Positions 21,312 through 32,785 are shown, numbered from the stretch's first letter. The stretch: 64,000 nt of DNA from Phlyctochytrium arcticum (GCA_025602905.1 JAHLKI010000008.1:682001-746000), one strand, 5' to 3'. Program-made: numbers and translations. Notes: generated by a model not told the origin, from the letters alone.

Positions 21312-22785
21312 TTATATATCAGACACATAATTCCCCGGAAAAGTCCCAACCCGTCCCCCAACTCGCCCCTTCCACCAATCGTTGACATTATCCGTGCGCT
21401 CGAGCACTTCAATCTTGTCATCCTTGGTAAAACTTAGATCGCCTTCTTCCTGGCCTTGGAAATCGTAGAGGGCTACGACGTACACTGTTGTGGTGGAGGG
21501 TGGCGGAGGAGGTTTGATTGAGCTTGTGGCACCGCCAAAAGGGTTAGGATATTGGAGTGCGGGTTTAGAGGAAGAAGAACTGGCACCAAATGGGTTGGGA
21601 GAATCTTTTGGTTGGGCTTCGTAGGGCGGAAGGGGCGGGTCAGAGGATGAGCTGCTGGGGTATTGTGATTGTTGCTGTTGGTATTTAAAGGACGAAGCCG
21701 CCGCCGAGGAGGAAGGAGGGATACCCGCGACTTCAGGTGAGACGTCCGGACTACCGCCATATCCCGTATCCTGATCGGTGGTGATTGGACTGCCATCACC
21801 GCGCTTATAAGGCCGCTTGACGAGGGTTAGTCCCGCCAGCATCTCCAATTGTGCTTCGGCGTGCTGGTTAAACCCGTCCATGGCCGAAATGTGCATATTA
21901 AAGTGTCCGTTCTGGGACAGTTCCGAGAAGCAGTCGTGAAGGACTTGAACGACTTTGAGCTCGTACCAATAGAGAGTTTGGAAACAGGGGTCAATAAAGG
22001 CGACCTTGTAGCCCAAGAAAATGGGGAGTTCTTGTTTCAAGAGTAAATCGACGTGGTTAAATTCTCTTGTGGACTGATCCAGACTTGTTTCCAGTGATCC
22101 CAGTTTTTTCTCATCAGACAGAGTGCGATCTTGCTTGTCGGTCAATTTCTTTACATTTTCGCGGTTACGGTCATAGTCTACGAGTTTGCGGGCCCGCTTG
22201 TCCATTAAGCGCTTGACGTTTTGGATGAGAACGATAAAGTCGTTGGTTGGGGCGACGACTTGACGCTCAATCACGTCTAGATCGGGCAGTAACTGTTCTC
22301 GCGCGCGGGCCGTAGCATCGGCAAAGACTTGAGCAGCCGCAATCGAATTGGCATGTTTTCCATCCGCTCGCTTTTAGAGAATTTTAATGAGCCTACATGG
22401 CGCGGAATGAAAACGAATTAGGCTTTCCTACCACTTTGATGGGAGCATGCATCTGTGCATATGGGTCCTCTTCTCCTTCCGCAGTCGCACCACCTGGAGC
22501 AGGCACCCCATCCACGGGAGTCAATCCCGAAGCTTTCCCCGAAATGGGGGCATAGACTTCCAGCAGGGTATTCGCAAATTTGGCCTGATGCGCCAGCATG
22601 GCCGACAGGGAGTCTTTCAATTTCTTGGCTTCGGCCGTCAGACGGGTGGCGAGTGCATCGCAGTGCTTGAACTGGGTCTCGAGTTCGCGGTATTCGGGGT
22701 CGACGGATTCGGACGAGTAGCCTGTGCGTTGTGCGAGGCGGGTGGGCAGGCGAACGACTGCTTTCTGGAATCCTTTCCAGCTCAT
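21312..22785 (-). CDS. Rvs167/amphiphysin-like BAR-SH3 protein
   Basis: Two exons (22785-22432, 22370-21312) give 470 residues. The start MSWKGFQKAVVRLPTRLAQR matches the amphipathic N-terminal helix and first BAR helix of yeast Rvs167 and fission-yeast Hob1. The BAR domain covers roughly residues 1-240. A Ser/Pro/Gln-rich linker follows, then a C-terminal SH3 domain with the landmarks ALYDFQGQEEGDLSF, DWWKGR and GTFPGNYV. Such proteins bind curved membrane and actin regulators during endocytic vesicle scission. All parts are intact. Confidence 0.92.
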
Positions 22786-23234
22786 GATGGGTTGTTGCTG
22801 CCTCTGATCGTGATTCGTGACAAACTAACGCGTTGCTATTAAAGAGCTACACGGTAAATGAAAGTCAGCAAGATACTAGGCAGCTCTTCTACCCTATAAC
22901 CTACCTCGTCTACTGTATGTACTGTACGATCTTCGTAAGGGATGCTCTGGTTATGATTGTTTTCGGTGTCTGCTGAATGAAATGAATGAAACTGATGATG
23001 ACGGCCAGCAGCCGGCCCTGGATATCCAGTGGCACAGCCACGCAACTGCCTCTGAATGTCATCACACAAATCTCAAGAGCATTCTTGGGCGTTTGACTCT
23101 ATAATACGTTCAGGACCTTTTTACCCAAGGGAACGTGCAAGAGGACTTGATTCGGACTGAGGAGGAAGCCGCATTTGAGTAGATGAGATCTCTACGGTAA
23201 TCAAAATATTTACAATGCAAAAGATCCCAATGAG
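22786..23234. other. Intergenic
   Basis: Spacer between the start of the BAR-SH3 gene and the 3' end of the TatD-like gene. The minus-strand frame at 23069-22839 has no recognisable content. Nothing else is seen. Confidence 0.45.
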
Positions 23235-24193
23235 CTATATATCCTGCAGCTTCAGCCGCGGAAACACTCTCAGGGCATTCTGGGTCGTGATCCGGGCAAC
23301 CTCCTCCACCGACAGTCCTTTGATTTGCGCCTGCAATACATGAAAAGTAAGCTTAGGGTCCATCCGAAAACTGCTAGGAGCCGTACCACTTGTTGGCAAG
23401 ATATGAGTAAGTTGGCGGGGACATTGGGGACATCCGGTTCAGGACCCAGAGCTGGAGAGTCCGTCTCTAGTACCAAAGATGTAATGGGAATAGCCTTTGC
23501 CATGCTGTCATTTAAAAGGATGCCCACACCCAAATATCAAAGGAAACCACTCACCTTGACAAGTTTCCGCAAATGTTCATTCCGGATCACATTCGGAGCA
23601 ACAGAAAAGATCAATCCAGCCTCAACTCCCTTCAATGCCCCACCCACTTTCCCATCAAAAGCGTGCATCACACCGGTCGCTCCAGCTTCCACCATCATGT
23701 CAATCGCATAATGCCCGGCCTGCCGCGCATGCACATTGAGCGGCAGCCCCATCTCCATAGCCAGTGCAATCTGCGCCGCAAAGACTTGCTGCTGAACGGA
23801 TTTGGCATCTGGTGGATTGTAAGCCGGATCGAGAACGTGTCGGGAAAAGTCGAGCCCACATTCTCCCACGGCTACCAACTGTTCTGCATTCGCTCGAATG
23901 GCTGTTACAATGGGCTCGAGATCTTGCAAGGTTACAGATCGTGAAACAGTTTTGCTTGCATCGGCTGGATCTGGTTGTGATTGGACGGGATGGAGCCCGA
24001 TACAGGGCTGGATTAAGGGAAATCGGTCGGCGAGATCCAAGACAGTGGGAACCTGGGCGATTCCTTCAGGCACGGTGATGATGGCGGCCACGCCGACTTT
24101 GCGGGCATAGAGAAGGAGTTGAGGGAGACTTGCAGCTGGAAATTGCGGTGGATAAATGTGGGCGTGGCAATCCACCAACGGCAATCTTGACAT
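23235..24193 (-). CDS. TatD-family metal-dependent deoxyribonuclease
   Basis: Three exons (24193-23555, 23494-23387, 23330-23235) give 280 residues. The ATG at 24193 precedes the first metal motif (VDCHAHI). Other active-site landmarks are the Glu in GECGLDF, His in LNVHARQAG, His in GVMHAFDG and Asp in LVLETDSPALG, so the metal site looks complete. The exon 2 acceptor was chosen to restore KAIPITSLVLETDSP in phase. TatD enzymes are TIM-barrel nucleases with 3'-5' exonuclease activity. The overall look is closest to the TATDN3 branch. Confidence 0.9.
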
Positions 24194-24367
24194 TGGCCAA
24201 AAGTTTTTTCGTGATGTCACGAACCCTAATGGCACTTTGGGAATTTTTGACCTTTGGTGGAAGAAATAACTCAAAGGAGATGTATAAAGCTATCAATGTA
24301 TTATCAATTCTTCCAGCAAACGATGCCGCGTTGACCAAAAAACGCAACAAAACACCCCAACAGATGA

Positions 24368-25621
24368 CTACCGTAATTCGATCTTGACATCCCGCACAAT
24401 AGCTCGTTTCGTATCGGGGGATATAGATGGAGGCTCAGTCATCGCCCCAAAATACCGTCCCCACACGGTCTTGGCCGGTAGAGCCTGATACTCTGTTCCA
24501 GCCGGAATCGTAAACTGCAATGAGCGAAACGTAAATGGTTTCAACTTCAGTTTGGATGCTGATACGGGTTGGTCGTCCAATGGTTCCGTCGAGTCGATTA
24601 CCGTGCGAACTATGAATGTCAGTGGGGGGAATACGCCAGGTACACTTGTATTCTTCCAATGGATTTCTTCCACAACCGCCAAGGTTCCATCAGGGGATGT
24701 TGCCACCACATCTCCCACCCGGATTTCCTGGGCCCCGAAAAAGACGCGGGTCCAACTGTGTTGTTTGACGACTCCCTCCGTATTCGACGATTTCCATTCA
24801 GGAAGGATATACAGTATCCGTTTAGCGTATTCGCATGCAGTCGTGAGCGCCTTCAGGTACGTATTCAACAATACATCCTCCGAGTCTAGAGATGATGCTT
24901 CCTTTCTCGTAAGTCGGAAATCGTTGGGGTACCATTGCGTAAACGGCTTCAGATTTTCTTCCAAGAGCACGAATTTGAGAGGTGTGTTGACTAATCGAAC
25001 CGTATACGCTGTCCGAGCCCATTGTCGACCCACGTCTTTGAATATATGCGAAGGAACGATTTTTTCACTGGAGGCAACGTAGATGGGTGTCGACCAAACT
25101 GTCCGAAACGCCGGATCGATCTCTTCATCTTCTGCAGCTGGAAAGGGGGGTTTTTCATGCACAGCTTCAATGACGGCTGGCCAATAGGTCAAATCCTTTT
25201 GTAAAGGAAGAAGCGAGACCGGATCGTCGCGCCCCGATAGACTGAGCCCTTGCTGCGTTTTAGATACTTTAAGAAGAGCTTGGATCCACACAACGTCTTC
25301 GGGACGGTACTTTGTGCCTACTGGACCTGATAAATGAATGTCCTCGGTGGTTCGGTCTTGGGGTAAGGGGACTGAAGTTGTTCGGAGTCGTTTTCGGGGC
25401 GTGCCGGCTGCGGGTGTGAGAGATGGACTTCGAAAACTCGGCGACGGCTCTCGTTCTCGTTTTGACTTGAAAGGTGATGCAGTTGCCCTTGATGGTCGCC
25501 CATTGTCGGCGGATACATCTTCGGCAGGACTTTTGGTGCTTCTGTTCCTTGGAGTCGAATATTTTTGTTGAGATTCTGGGGACATTTCGTTGGAATTCCT
25601 GTCCTGGGTGATCTTCACCAT
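24368..25621 (-). CDS. Possible Clr2-like transcriptional silencing factor
   Basis: An uninterrupted frame of 417 residues from the ATG at 25621. The frame stays open upstream to a possible 3' splice site near 25682, so an extra 5' exon is possible. The N-terminal 100 residues are Ser/Pro/Lys/Arg-rich and probably disordered. The rest looks globular, with DLTYWPAVIEAV, VFFGAQEIRVGDVVATSPDG, AVVEEIHWKN and PAKTVWGRYFGAM. The GAQEIRVGDVV block followed by a 'vvEEI' strand recalls the fungal Clr2 silencing-centre domain of the SHREC complex. This is a by-eye family guess. Confidence 0.55.
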   Translation of the reverse strand: MVKITQDRNSNEMSPESQQKYSTPRNRSTKSPAEDVSADNGRPSRATASPFKSKREREPSPSFRSPSLTPAAGTPRKRLRTTSVPLPQDRTTEDIHLSGPVGTKYRPEDVVWIQALLKVSKTQQGLSLSGRDDPVSLLPLQKDLTYWPAVIEAVHEKPPFPAAEDEEIDPAFRTVWSTPIYVASSEKIVPSHIFKDVGRQWARTAYTVRLVNTPLKFVLLEENLKPFTQWYPNDFRLTRKEASSLDSEDVLLNTYLKALTTACEYAKRILYILPEWKSSNTEGVVKQHSWTRVFFGAQEIRVGDVVATSPDGTLAVVEEIHWKNTSVPGVFPPLTFIVRTVIDSTEPLDDQPVSASKLKLKPFTFRSLQFTIPAGTEYQALPAKTVWGRYFGAMTEPPSISPDTKRAIVRDVKIELR

Positions 25622-25919
25622 TCCTTGCACTCTTGCGTTCCGTTCTTCTTCTTCTTCCCACAGGTCCCGTGAACCCTTTCTAAATCAATTGCAAGTCTTG
25701 GTGTCTTGAATTTCGTTTGGCTTTTCGTCGTAAATTTCAAATTTCAGGTCACATCCAACCCTAGCCCAAAAACAACTCCCTGGGAATAAATCGTGCACTA
25801 CATATACGTTTTTAGCAGATGCTAACTAGTTACGGGTGGACAGATGGTAGGAATAGGTGTCAAAAAACATTCATATTCCTTTCATTTACAAATTCCAAGA
25901 ACAGCGGTGAAAAAGTGTG

Positions 25920-27522
25920 CTATCGTCGATTAAAAGAATCACTTCCAGATAGCAGCGGATTCTCCCGTCTTGGAGGTCTGGGTCCCAACTGTGCTGCCCG
26001 CTCAATCACTGCCGGAGGAATATATTCGTCAGACACAGCAAATGCCGCAACCTGAACAGGACGGGGTCGAAACAGCTCTTGATCAAATCGAATGAGTTCC
26101 TGGCTCGTTTCTCGTCGGGTAACGGCTGGCCCTGCGGCAATGGTGGACCGACGCTCGATGGGTAAAGGTGGTAAGGGAGGACTCGGGCGCCGACGAGGGT
26201 TGAGAAGAGATGTGGCCCGTTCTGCCGATGAGAGAGGTAGAATCGTCGTCGGTGGAGGTGCTGGTGCTGGAATCGGGGGACAAACGGTGAAATGCCTATT
26301 GCGAGCTTGTTGCCACAATCTTGTGATGCGGATGTGAAGGTGTAAAATCAAGAATACGAGAAAGGCACTATGAACCACAAACTAATAATGACATGGGGGT
26401 AAGCGGGTCAAGTTCAAGAATACAATTTTTGGGACACAACTTACCAAACCACTCCAGACACCTGCACGCCATGCGCATCGCGTACATTGTTCCTCTGCGT
26501 ACTCGGCCGATCGCATGCCGACCACGCCAGAACGCGCAACCTCCAAGACCCAGGCCAGGTATTTGCGTTGTCCGGAGCTATCAGCCAAATCTTCATCCCA
26601 TTCGTCCTCATCGTGGTCGGTAGCACTTCCAGTAGGAGACGCGGGTAAGGTTGAAGGACTTCCAGATGTGACTAGGCGCTGGTATCGAAGTATGAAAAGA
26701 ATGAGCCCGGCCGCATCCGAGAAGAGACGAAGCGTGTATAGCGTAATATAGGCTGTCAGTGACCGATGCTGGCTCTACTTAAAAGTTTAATATCCGGAAA
26801 ACGGGTCGAAATGCAATCGGAACTAAACGTTACCCTGCTCAACGCCATACGACCGTAGACACTAATCCCAACGTAAACAAACGGAAGAATGACACAAACT
26901 GTTGAAAGGGACTGAGGATTTTGGGTCAATTGGGCCAATGTTATGAATAGTAGTAGTAGACTTGTCATCTGTTCTCGAGAACATTTGGTATTCGGGTTTC
27001 AACGCAAAAAAAATCGTAAACCTTAGAACTTACGAGGTCAATGCCGATAACGACTCCTCCCCAGACTTTTGCGCCTTTTTCAGCCGCGGGAGATTCGACA
27101 TCTACCCCAAAGGTTTCCATGTACCCCGGAGGAGGGGGTCCCGCATCGTACGGGGGAGGATCGGCAGCCGGGGCGACCGTTTCTGAAAATTCTGAATGGG
27201 GGGCCGTTCGGGAGAAAGACGAGTTGGCCAGTTCGCGGCGCAGGTCAAAGGGTATCATCGGTGCACTTGGTTTTGGGAAATTTGAGGGGGGAAGCGCAGG
27301 TGGATGATGGGGGAGAGGGGGCAAGTTGTTGGGCAGAGGCCGGACGAGGTAGATGAGTGGATCTGTCGACCTGATGGATGCATGTCGGTGAAGTTGCCGG
27401 CCAGCGCTCGGACTGGATGATGGGGATGAAGTAGGGCTACTTCTCCTGGACGCCGCCGCCGAGTCGAGCGCAACATCTTCCAAAGGAATCATGTCGAGCA
27501 TACTTGAATTCTCCGTGGGCAT
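25920..27522 (-). CDS. Multi-pass membrane protein with PPxY motif, unknown function
   Basis: Four exons (27522-27034, 26968-26834, 26768-26445, 26381-25920) join in phase to 469 residues. The N-terminal 130 residues are Ser/Pro-rich and contain DPPPYD, a PPxY motif of the type bound by WW domains of Rsp5/Nedd4 ubiquitin ligases. At least three hydrophobic segments follow: around the exon 1-2 junction with MTSLLLLFITLAQL, in exon 3 (YITLYTLRLFSDAAGLILFI) and at the start of exon 4 (FVVHSAFLVFLILHLHI). The C-terminal tail is Pro/Arg-rich and cytosolic-looking. I recognise no family. The exon 3 acceptor was chosen because it alone keeps phase. Confidence 0.7.
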
Positions 27523-28214
27523 CTTTTTGGCAAGACTGTTTCCTTTGATCCGAGGGGTCGATGACCTGGGACCCAAAAACCTAATACTCCATCTGCTGTG
27601 ACATGGCACTCATTGGGCCCCCGTCCAAATTAAACTTTGGGGGTCTTGAACCAGAAAGTCTGTTTGAGACTTTTCTATGGAGAGGACACCAGAGTGTGTA
27701 CCCCACAGGCCCGTAGCGGGCGGAGACCGAAATTTGTTTGTGATTACGTGAGGCACTTGGAGCTCTCTGCCCGCGTATAATCATGCAGCATTGTAGGCAG
27801 CATTGAGACTAAACCGAATTGTGAGATTCAAAATGTTCTCACAGACTATGCAAAGGTCTCATAAGGAGGAGCTTTTGCCATAGGAATTTTGATGCCAATG
27901 AAAAAATTTAAAACCAGATTTCCTCGGTGAGGACTACTTTACCCCAAAGGAGATTAATAGTTCGGTGTGGTAACACAACGCGATCTTGAAGCTCCGACGG
28001 CGAAATATTTCAGCAGCGCGATTCCGCGATTTGACAGTAGACATTTGACAAGGATCATAGTCGAAACCTTTCCGGAAAGACGAATTCAGGGCTGTGGAGT
28101 ATCTTGAAACAGAGCATGTCATTGGCGGGAAGGCTATTGCCCAGCAGCACGCTTTGGGGGTCTCGAGAAAAATAAAGGGTGTGAATTTCTCCGAATAAGT
28201 CGAGGATAACCCCC
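27523..28214. other. Spacer upstream of coiled-coil copy A
   Basis: No supported gene. The last part, together with the TATA box that follows, is the promoter region of copy A. Confidence 0.45.
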
Positions 28215-28224
28215 GATATATATA
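28215..28224 (+). promoter_or_regulatory. TATA box of copy A
   Basis: The string CCCGATATATATAGGGCCGG is followed by AACTTGGGATCGGTGGCCCT, matching the core block before copies B and C. The ATG of copy A is about 220 bp downstream, versus about 135-145 bp in B and C. Confidence 0.7.
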
Positions 28225-28440
28225 GGGCCGGAAAATGCAAGAACTTGGGATCGGTGGCCCTCTCTCTGTCTCAAGTTTCCTCTCTCTGACCATCGTAACC
28301 CGGATCGTTTTCCTTTGACCGTCCAAACTGGATCGTGACATTGGCGGATTCGAGCTAGTCTTTATCATTCTCACCCTGACTATTGTTGGGCGGCCGTTTG
28401 CCCCACTTATACCTATAAAGTGATCATCTCCCAAGACACG

Positions 28441-31400
28441 ATGGAGTCGGCCATCGTAATTGAGCAGACTCCTCACCGGTCAACCTTTCCTGAGGAAACC
28501 TCGCCCCCGCCGCCTGGTGTATTCTCCAGCCCGCTCCTATCATCCAATGTCACCAAGTTACCGTCACCCAAAGTGGTTTCAAAGATTGCGGTTGCGTCTC
28601 GTAGCGCTTCCCCTGGTAATGTTTTACCCGACTCTGGCGGAAGCACTCCCAAGCGTCGTTCCTCCGTAACATCTCGAAACACTACCCAGCCAACCGAATT
28701 GTCCGCAGGAGGCCAACGACAATCTTCATCTACCCTACTTCAGGGCGCAAAACCGGCCAGAACATCTCGGACCACCCCTCCTCCAATCCCTCTGTCTGCC
28801 ACAATCAAAAGGCAATCTTCAACAAACCTTCTACCTGATGATAGCATTGGTCCTCGCGGGGTCCGTGCGACCCGTTCTAGTTCACTTAGGTCGCTTACCA
28901 GTAGCGACAAGAAAGTCCAGCGGGACTCTGTGTCTTCCCGAGATTCAGTCCGCCGGTCGGTGACTGCTTCTCCTCTTCCTCGCGCGGCTGAAACCACCAC
29001 GAGCGCACGATCTTCCACTACTATACTCACAACGAGCAAAAAGGCTCCCAAGAGCGAAACGACTGACCAGCCTCGGCCATCCCGCAAAGCTCCTGCAGTC
29101 CTACTCCCACCTTCTTTAAAACCCGTGCGCAGCCGCTCTACTAGCCTGTCATCCAAAATTAGTCCTCTTACACCTCTCACTCCACCTCCTCCTTACCAAA
29201 CCAACAAAGACGGGACACCTACCAAAGACGGCACCCCGCCCACTCCAACTAATGTACGCAGAACCTCCGTTGCGGGCCGCCGTTCTTCTATTCCCAAATT
29301 GTCGAGTTCCCAGCCTGTGCTAAATGTGGCAAAAGCATTGCCAACAAATGCCAAAGTCTTGGTTCAGCCAGAGCAGGATCGTCCATCCACCCCTACAATT
29401 GTGAAGATCCCTCCCAGTGATGATGGTCACTCTGATGTCGAAGCGGTGACCCAACAACGGCCAAAAGATCCTCCCAAACATGCCTCCCCTGTTACGCGTC
29501 GAGGACATTCTAAAAGCTTCTCCCAAAGTCATGACACGCTCACATCTCACTCTCCTACGCGTCGGCCCATATCTGATTTTGCCAATCACCTTACCAAGAC
29601 ATTTCGACAAAGCGATCATATCATCCAAAACAATGAGTATGAGATGCTTATGATGGAATACGACGAGCTTCGCCGGGCCCACCTTCGACAAGGGGAGGAA
29701 TACCGAATGCTGGTGAAATGGGTCAAGCAGCATGGTGACGGTGGATTCTACACCCCAGTTGGCCACTTCAACGCAGGAAGTATTGGTGATATTGCAGCCG
29801 CTAGTAATCAAGGCGTAGAACCGGAAGCCCTGGACCTTGCACTGCAAACGCTTCAGAAAACGCGAAGCCAACTCAAAGCCTCCCGGCACGACTTGCCAGA
29901 TTCCACACGGCATATTCTTGACCTAGAGCGTTCGTTGGCTGAGCTGAGTCAGATCGCGGAGGATAAGGACCTGCAGCTGAGCCAAAATCGAGCAGAAATG
30001 AAGCATATGCAGGAGTCTATCGATTCCCTTGGATTGGCTCTCAAGGCTCGTGAAACAAGTCTGAAGTTGGCTCAGAGCGCTAGCCTGAACACAGATGTGA
30101 TTGACAAACTGGAGACGGCCTTGGCTGAAAGAGAGAAGCAAGTGGCCGAATTCCAACGAGAACTGGTAACAGCTCAAGAACGACAAACTGCAGAGCACAA
30201 ACAGTCGAGCGCTGAGTTTGAACGAGTCATCGCTGGTTTGCGGGAACAATTGAGCATAAATGAGGAAAAACTGGAAAAGGCTGTATGGGCTGAGGCAGCA
30301 GGCGCCGAAGCCCAAACTCGCATTGTAGAGCTGGAGGCTGCTCGAAGGGGGCAGAGTGCTGAATTAAATGAACTAGAACTTCAAGCAGAGCTTGCGCAGG
30401 GTCAATATGAGGAGATGCTTGTCGAGATGGATTCCAAGATACAGGATCAGAGTTCGAAACTCGCCGACTATGAGGCATCCATTTTGACAATGCAGGCTGC
30501 TCGAGCGGAGCACAGCGCTTTGGTCACTGAGGTGAATGAATTAAAGGCTCAAGCAGCGCTTCGTACGGCCGAATATGAGGACATGATGCTGAATGTGAGG
30601 AGATGCTTTTCCAAGATACAGAATCAAAACCAAAAACTTGCCGAATATGAGGCTAAGATTTCGGAGATGCAGCTTGCCTTAGCAGAGAAAGAGGCTCTTG
30701 TCGTGGAGATGAATGACTTGAAGCTCCAAGTAAAGCTCCAGAAGGATAAATACGAAGAGCTGCTTTCCGATAAGAATTCCAAAATAGCGGATCAGAATCA
30801 GAATGTCACCAAGTATGAGGCGTCAATTTCGGAGATGCAGCCTGCTATAGAGGAGAAGCATGCGCTTGTTGCTGAGGTGGATAAGTTAGAGCTCTCGCTT
30901 GATATTGCGGTGGAGGAACAACAGGCGCTGCAGTCCAAATTAGACGATCAGACGCAGAGGCTCGCCGAATACGAGTCTTCAATTCCAGAGATGCAGCTTG
31001 CTCTAGCAGAGAAGGATGCGATTGTCGCGGAGTTGAATGACTTGAGGCTTCAAGTAAAGCTTCAGAAGGACAAATACGAGGAGATGCTTTCCGATATGAA
31101 CTCCAGGATAGCTGATCAGAATCAAAAAGTTGCCAAGTATGAGGCGTCCATTTCGGAGATGCAGCCTGTTATAGAGGAGAAGAGTGCGCTTGTCGCTGAG
31201 GTGGACACATTAGAGCTTTCACTTGATATTGCGGTGGAGGAACAACGGGAAATGCGCTCCAAAATTGACGATCAGAACCGGAAACTCGCCGAATATGAGA
31301 CCTCGATTTCAGACATGCAGCGTACCCTTGGGCAGTTTGGGCAGCTTGAGCAGCTTGTCGATGAGTTCCGTCAGAAAGAGCAACACCTTTTGGCAAAATT

Positions 31401-31713
31401 GCGGGTTTTTGAAGACGAATCGCAGGATGCTACAACTCGAATGAGCGAGAATGAAGCAATGTATCTTATCATCATTGAGGAACAAGGGAAACAGATGGCA
31501 GAATGCAAGAGCGCGGCTGCGCAGCATGAGCAAGATGTTCATATGTTGCAACAAAAAGAGCAAGATCTTTTGGGCAAATTGCGTGCTCTGGAAAAAGAAT
31601 CCCATAATGCCGCAACCTTGCACGTACCTATTGCAGACGACGACCAACTGCAGCAAGTTGGTTGGTGGAATATTTACAGTAATGCGCCGGGGCAGATCCA
31701 CCCATTTTTGTAG
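28441..31713 (+). CDS. Large Ser/Pro-rich coiled-coil protein, intact copy A
   Basis: Single exon of 1090 residues from the ATG at 28441. Roughly residues 1-370 are Ser/Thr/Pro/Arg-rich and look disordered, with repeated RRSSxxK-like motifs that could be kinase sites. A short ordered-looking block follows (EYEMLMMEYDELRRAHLRQG, then KQHGDGGFYTPVGHFNAGS). Residues about 480-1050 form a long coiled coil whose later part holds two units of about 108 residues with KLQVKLQKDKYEEMLSDMNS and EMQPVIEEKSALVAEVD. The tail is non-coiled and highly conserved in the family (QLQQVGWWNIYSNAPGQIHP). No family is recognised. A cytoskeletal or scaffold role is only a guess. This is the sole unbroken copy in the window. 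Confidence 0.85.
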   Translation: MESAIVIEQTPHRSTFPEETSPPPPGVFSSPLLSSNVTKLPSPKVVSKIAVASRSASPGNVLPDSGGSTPKRRSSVTSRNTTQPTELSAGGQRQSSSTLLQGAKPARTSRTTPPPIPLSATIKRQSSTNLLPDDSIGPRGVRATRSSSLRSLTSSDKKVQRDSVSSRDSVRRSVTASPLPRAAETTTSARSSTTILTTSKKAPKSETTDQPRPSRKAPAVLLPPSLKPVRSRSTSLSSKISPLTPLTPPPPYQTNKDGTPTKDGTPPTPTNVRRTSVAGRRSSIPKLSSSQPVLNVAKALPTNAKVLVQPEQDRPSTPTIVKIPPSDDGHSDVEAVTQQRPKDPPKHASPVTRRGHSKSFSQSHDTLTSHSPTRRPISDFANHLTKTFRQSDHIIQNNEYEMLMMEYDELRRAHLRQGEEYRMLVKWVKQHGDGGFYTPVGHFNAGSIGDIAAASNQGVEPEALDLALQTLQKTRSQLKASRHDLPDSTRHILDLERSLAELSQIAEDKDLQLSQNRAEMKHMQESIDSLGLALKARETSLKLAQSASLNTDVIDKLETALAEREKQVAEFQRELVTAQERQTAEHKQSSAEFERVIAGLREQLSINEEKLEKAVWAEAAGAEAQTRIVELEAARRGQSAELNELELQAELAQGQYEEMLVEMDSKIQDQSSKLADYEASILTMQAARAEHSALVTEVNELKAQAALRTAEYEDMMLNVRRCFSKIQNQNQKLAEYEAKISEMQLALAEKEALVVEMNDLKLQVKLQKDKYEELLSDKNSKIADQNQNVTKYEASISEMQPAIEEKHALVAEVDKLELSLDIAVEEQQALQSKLDDQTQRLAEYESSIPEMQLALAEKDAIVAELNDLRLQVKLQKDKYEEMLSDMNSRIADQNQKVAKYEASISEMQPVIEEKSALVAEVDTLELSLDIAVEEQREMRSKIDDQNRKLAEYETSISDMQRTLGQFGQLEQLVDEFRQKEQHLLAKLRVFEDESQDATTRMSENEAMYLIIIEEQGKQMAECKSAAAQHEQDVHMLQQKEQDLLGKLRALEKESHNAATLHVPIADDDQLQQVGWWNIYSNAPGQIHPFL

Positions 31714-32156
31714 GACGGGGCGAGTGTACTTATGTGTTTAATATATGTAACAAATAGAGCTGCACAAATACGAGCATTGTTTTTTTAAATGTGGTTCTAA
31801 ATAAGCTTTGGCTTGAAAGCTGACTGGCCAGCGCGTGGACTCCCAAGAATATTTCCCACTCATCATCAGTAGCGTATAAGCCGCGTTGGTGTCTTGTAGA
31901 TGTGTGGATAAGTCGAATATTATTCGAGAAGGGGCCCGTCGGCTGGCCCTTACTCAGCAGGCTGAACATTATTGCCTCTTCCGACAGAGAAGAATCCATC
32001 CCAAGATGCAATTTTCCAGCTTATATCAAAACTTGGAAATCTACTTTAGTGCTTCATGCGAAGGCGCCCCTATTGGTTGGCCTGAGCTCATAATATCCTA
32101 TCTGGTTTTTCATCCGTATTATGAATCAAATAATTTCAACTTTCAATGCGCCCATT
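31714..32156 (+). repeat. 3' flank of copy A, shared with B and C
   Basis: Begins right after the stop and matches the downstream flanks of B and C, including AGAGCTGCACAAATACGAGC. Similarity to the B and C flanks ends abruptly at the string CGCCCATTAA near 32157, where inverted-repeat arm 2 starts. Confidence 0.8.
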
Positions 32157-32581
32157 AACATTTTTGATGTGTTAACCACCAAGCTGCTTCATTAGGAACA
32201 AGGTGTGGACAATTATTTCTCCGATCTTTTTTCAGGGTCAATCTTATCTGCGCTATAAATAAAGTCCTTGAAGGATGTTTCTCCTTTTTTATTTTTTAAT
32301 ACCCTCGGCACTACTCAAATTCACTTCCTATTACGTTCTTGTTTTAAAATTTTATTCCGACAGTTTATGATATGGCAAACTACTTGACACTAAATGATTT
32401 TCACGCCCACGTCCTCTAGTGATTAAAGTACGAACGCCACGCAGTAAGTTAATCCGGATACGCATGTACATACTCGTACCAACAAATCATCTATATAGCG
32501 GAACACGGAGTGTACCACCAGCATCAAGACGGATGGCTCGCCTCTCTTCTGGATGCTGAGAAGACGGTGGGCGAACTCGAG

Positions 32582-32785
32582 TCAGCCAGTGACTTGAGTA
32601 ACTGCACCAGACTTGGGTAAGACGTTACAGGGTAAACTGCTGAGCGACGCAACCGGAATCTCTGACTCCTTTGGTGGTGACCACGACTTGGTGCCTGCAC
32701 CAGAGTCGGGTAAGACGGTACTGGGTGAACTGCTACGCGACGCAACCGGAATCTTTGAAATCTTTGGCGGCGGTGGTGAGGCCAT
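32582..32785 (-). pseudogene. Truncated family member D2
   Basis: Inverted copy of D1, identical in translation over the 67 codons from MASPPPPKISK to the stop. The region before this ATG differs more: the longer open frame seen upstream of D1 is split here (32980 and 33192 frames), consistent with the frame not being under selection. Confidence 0.5.
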
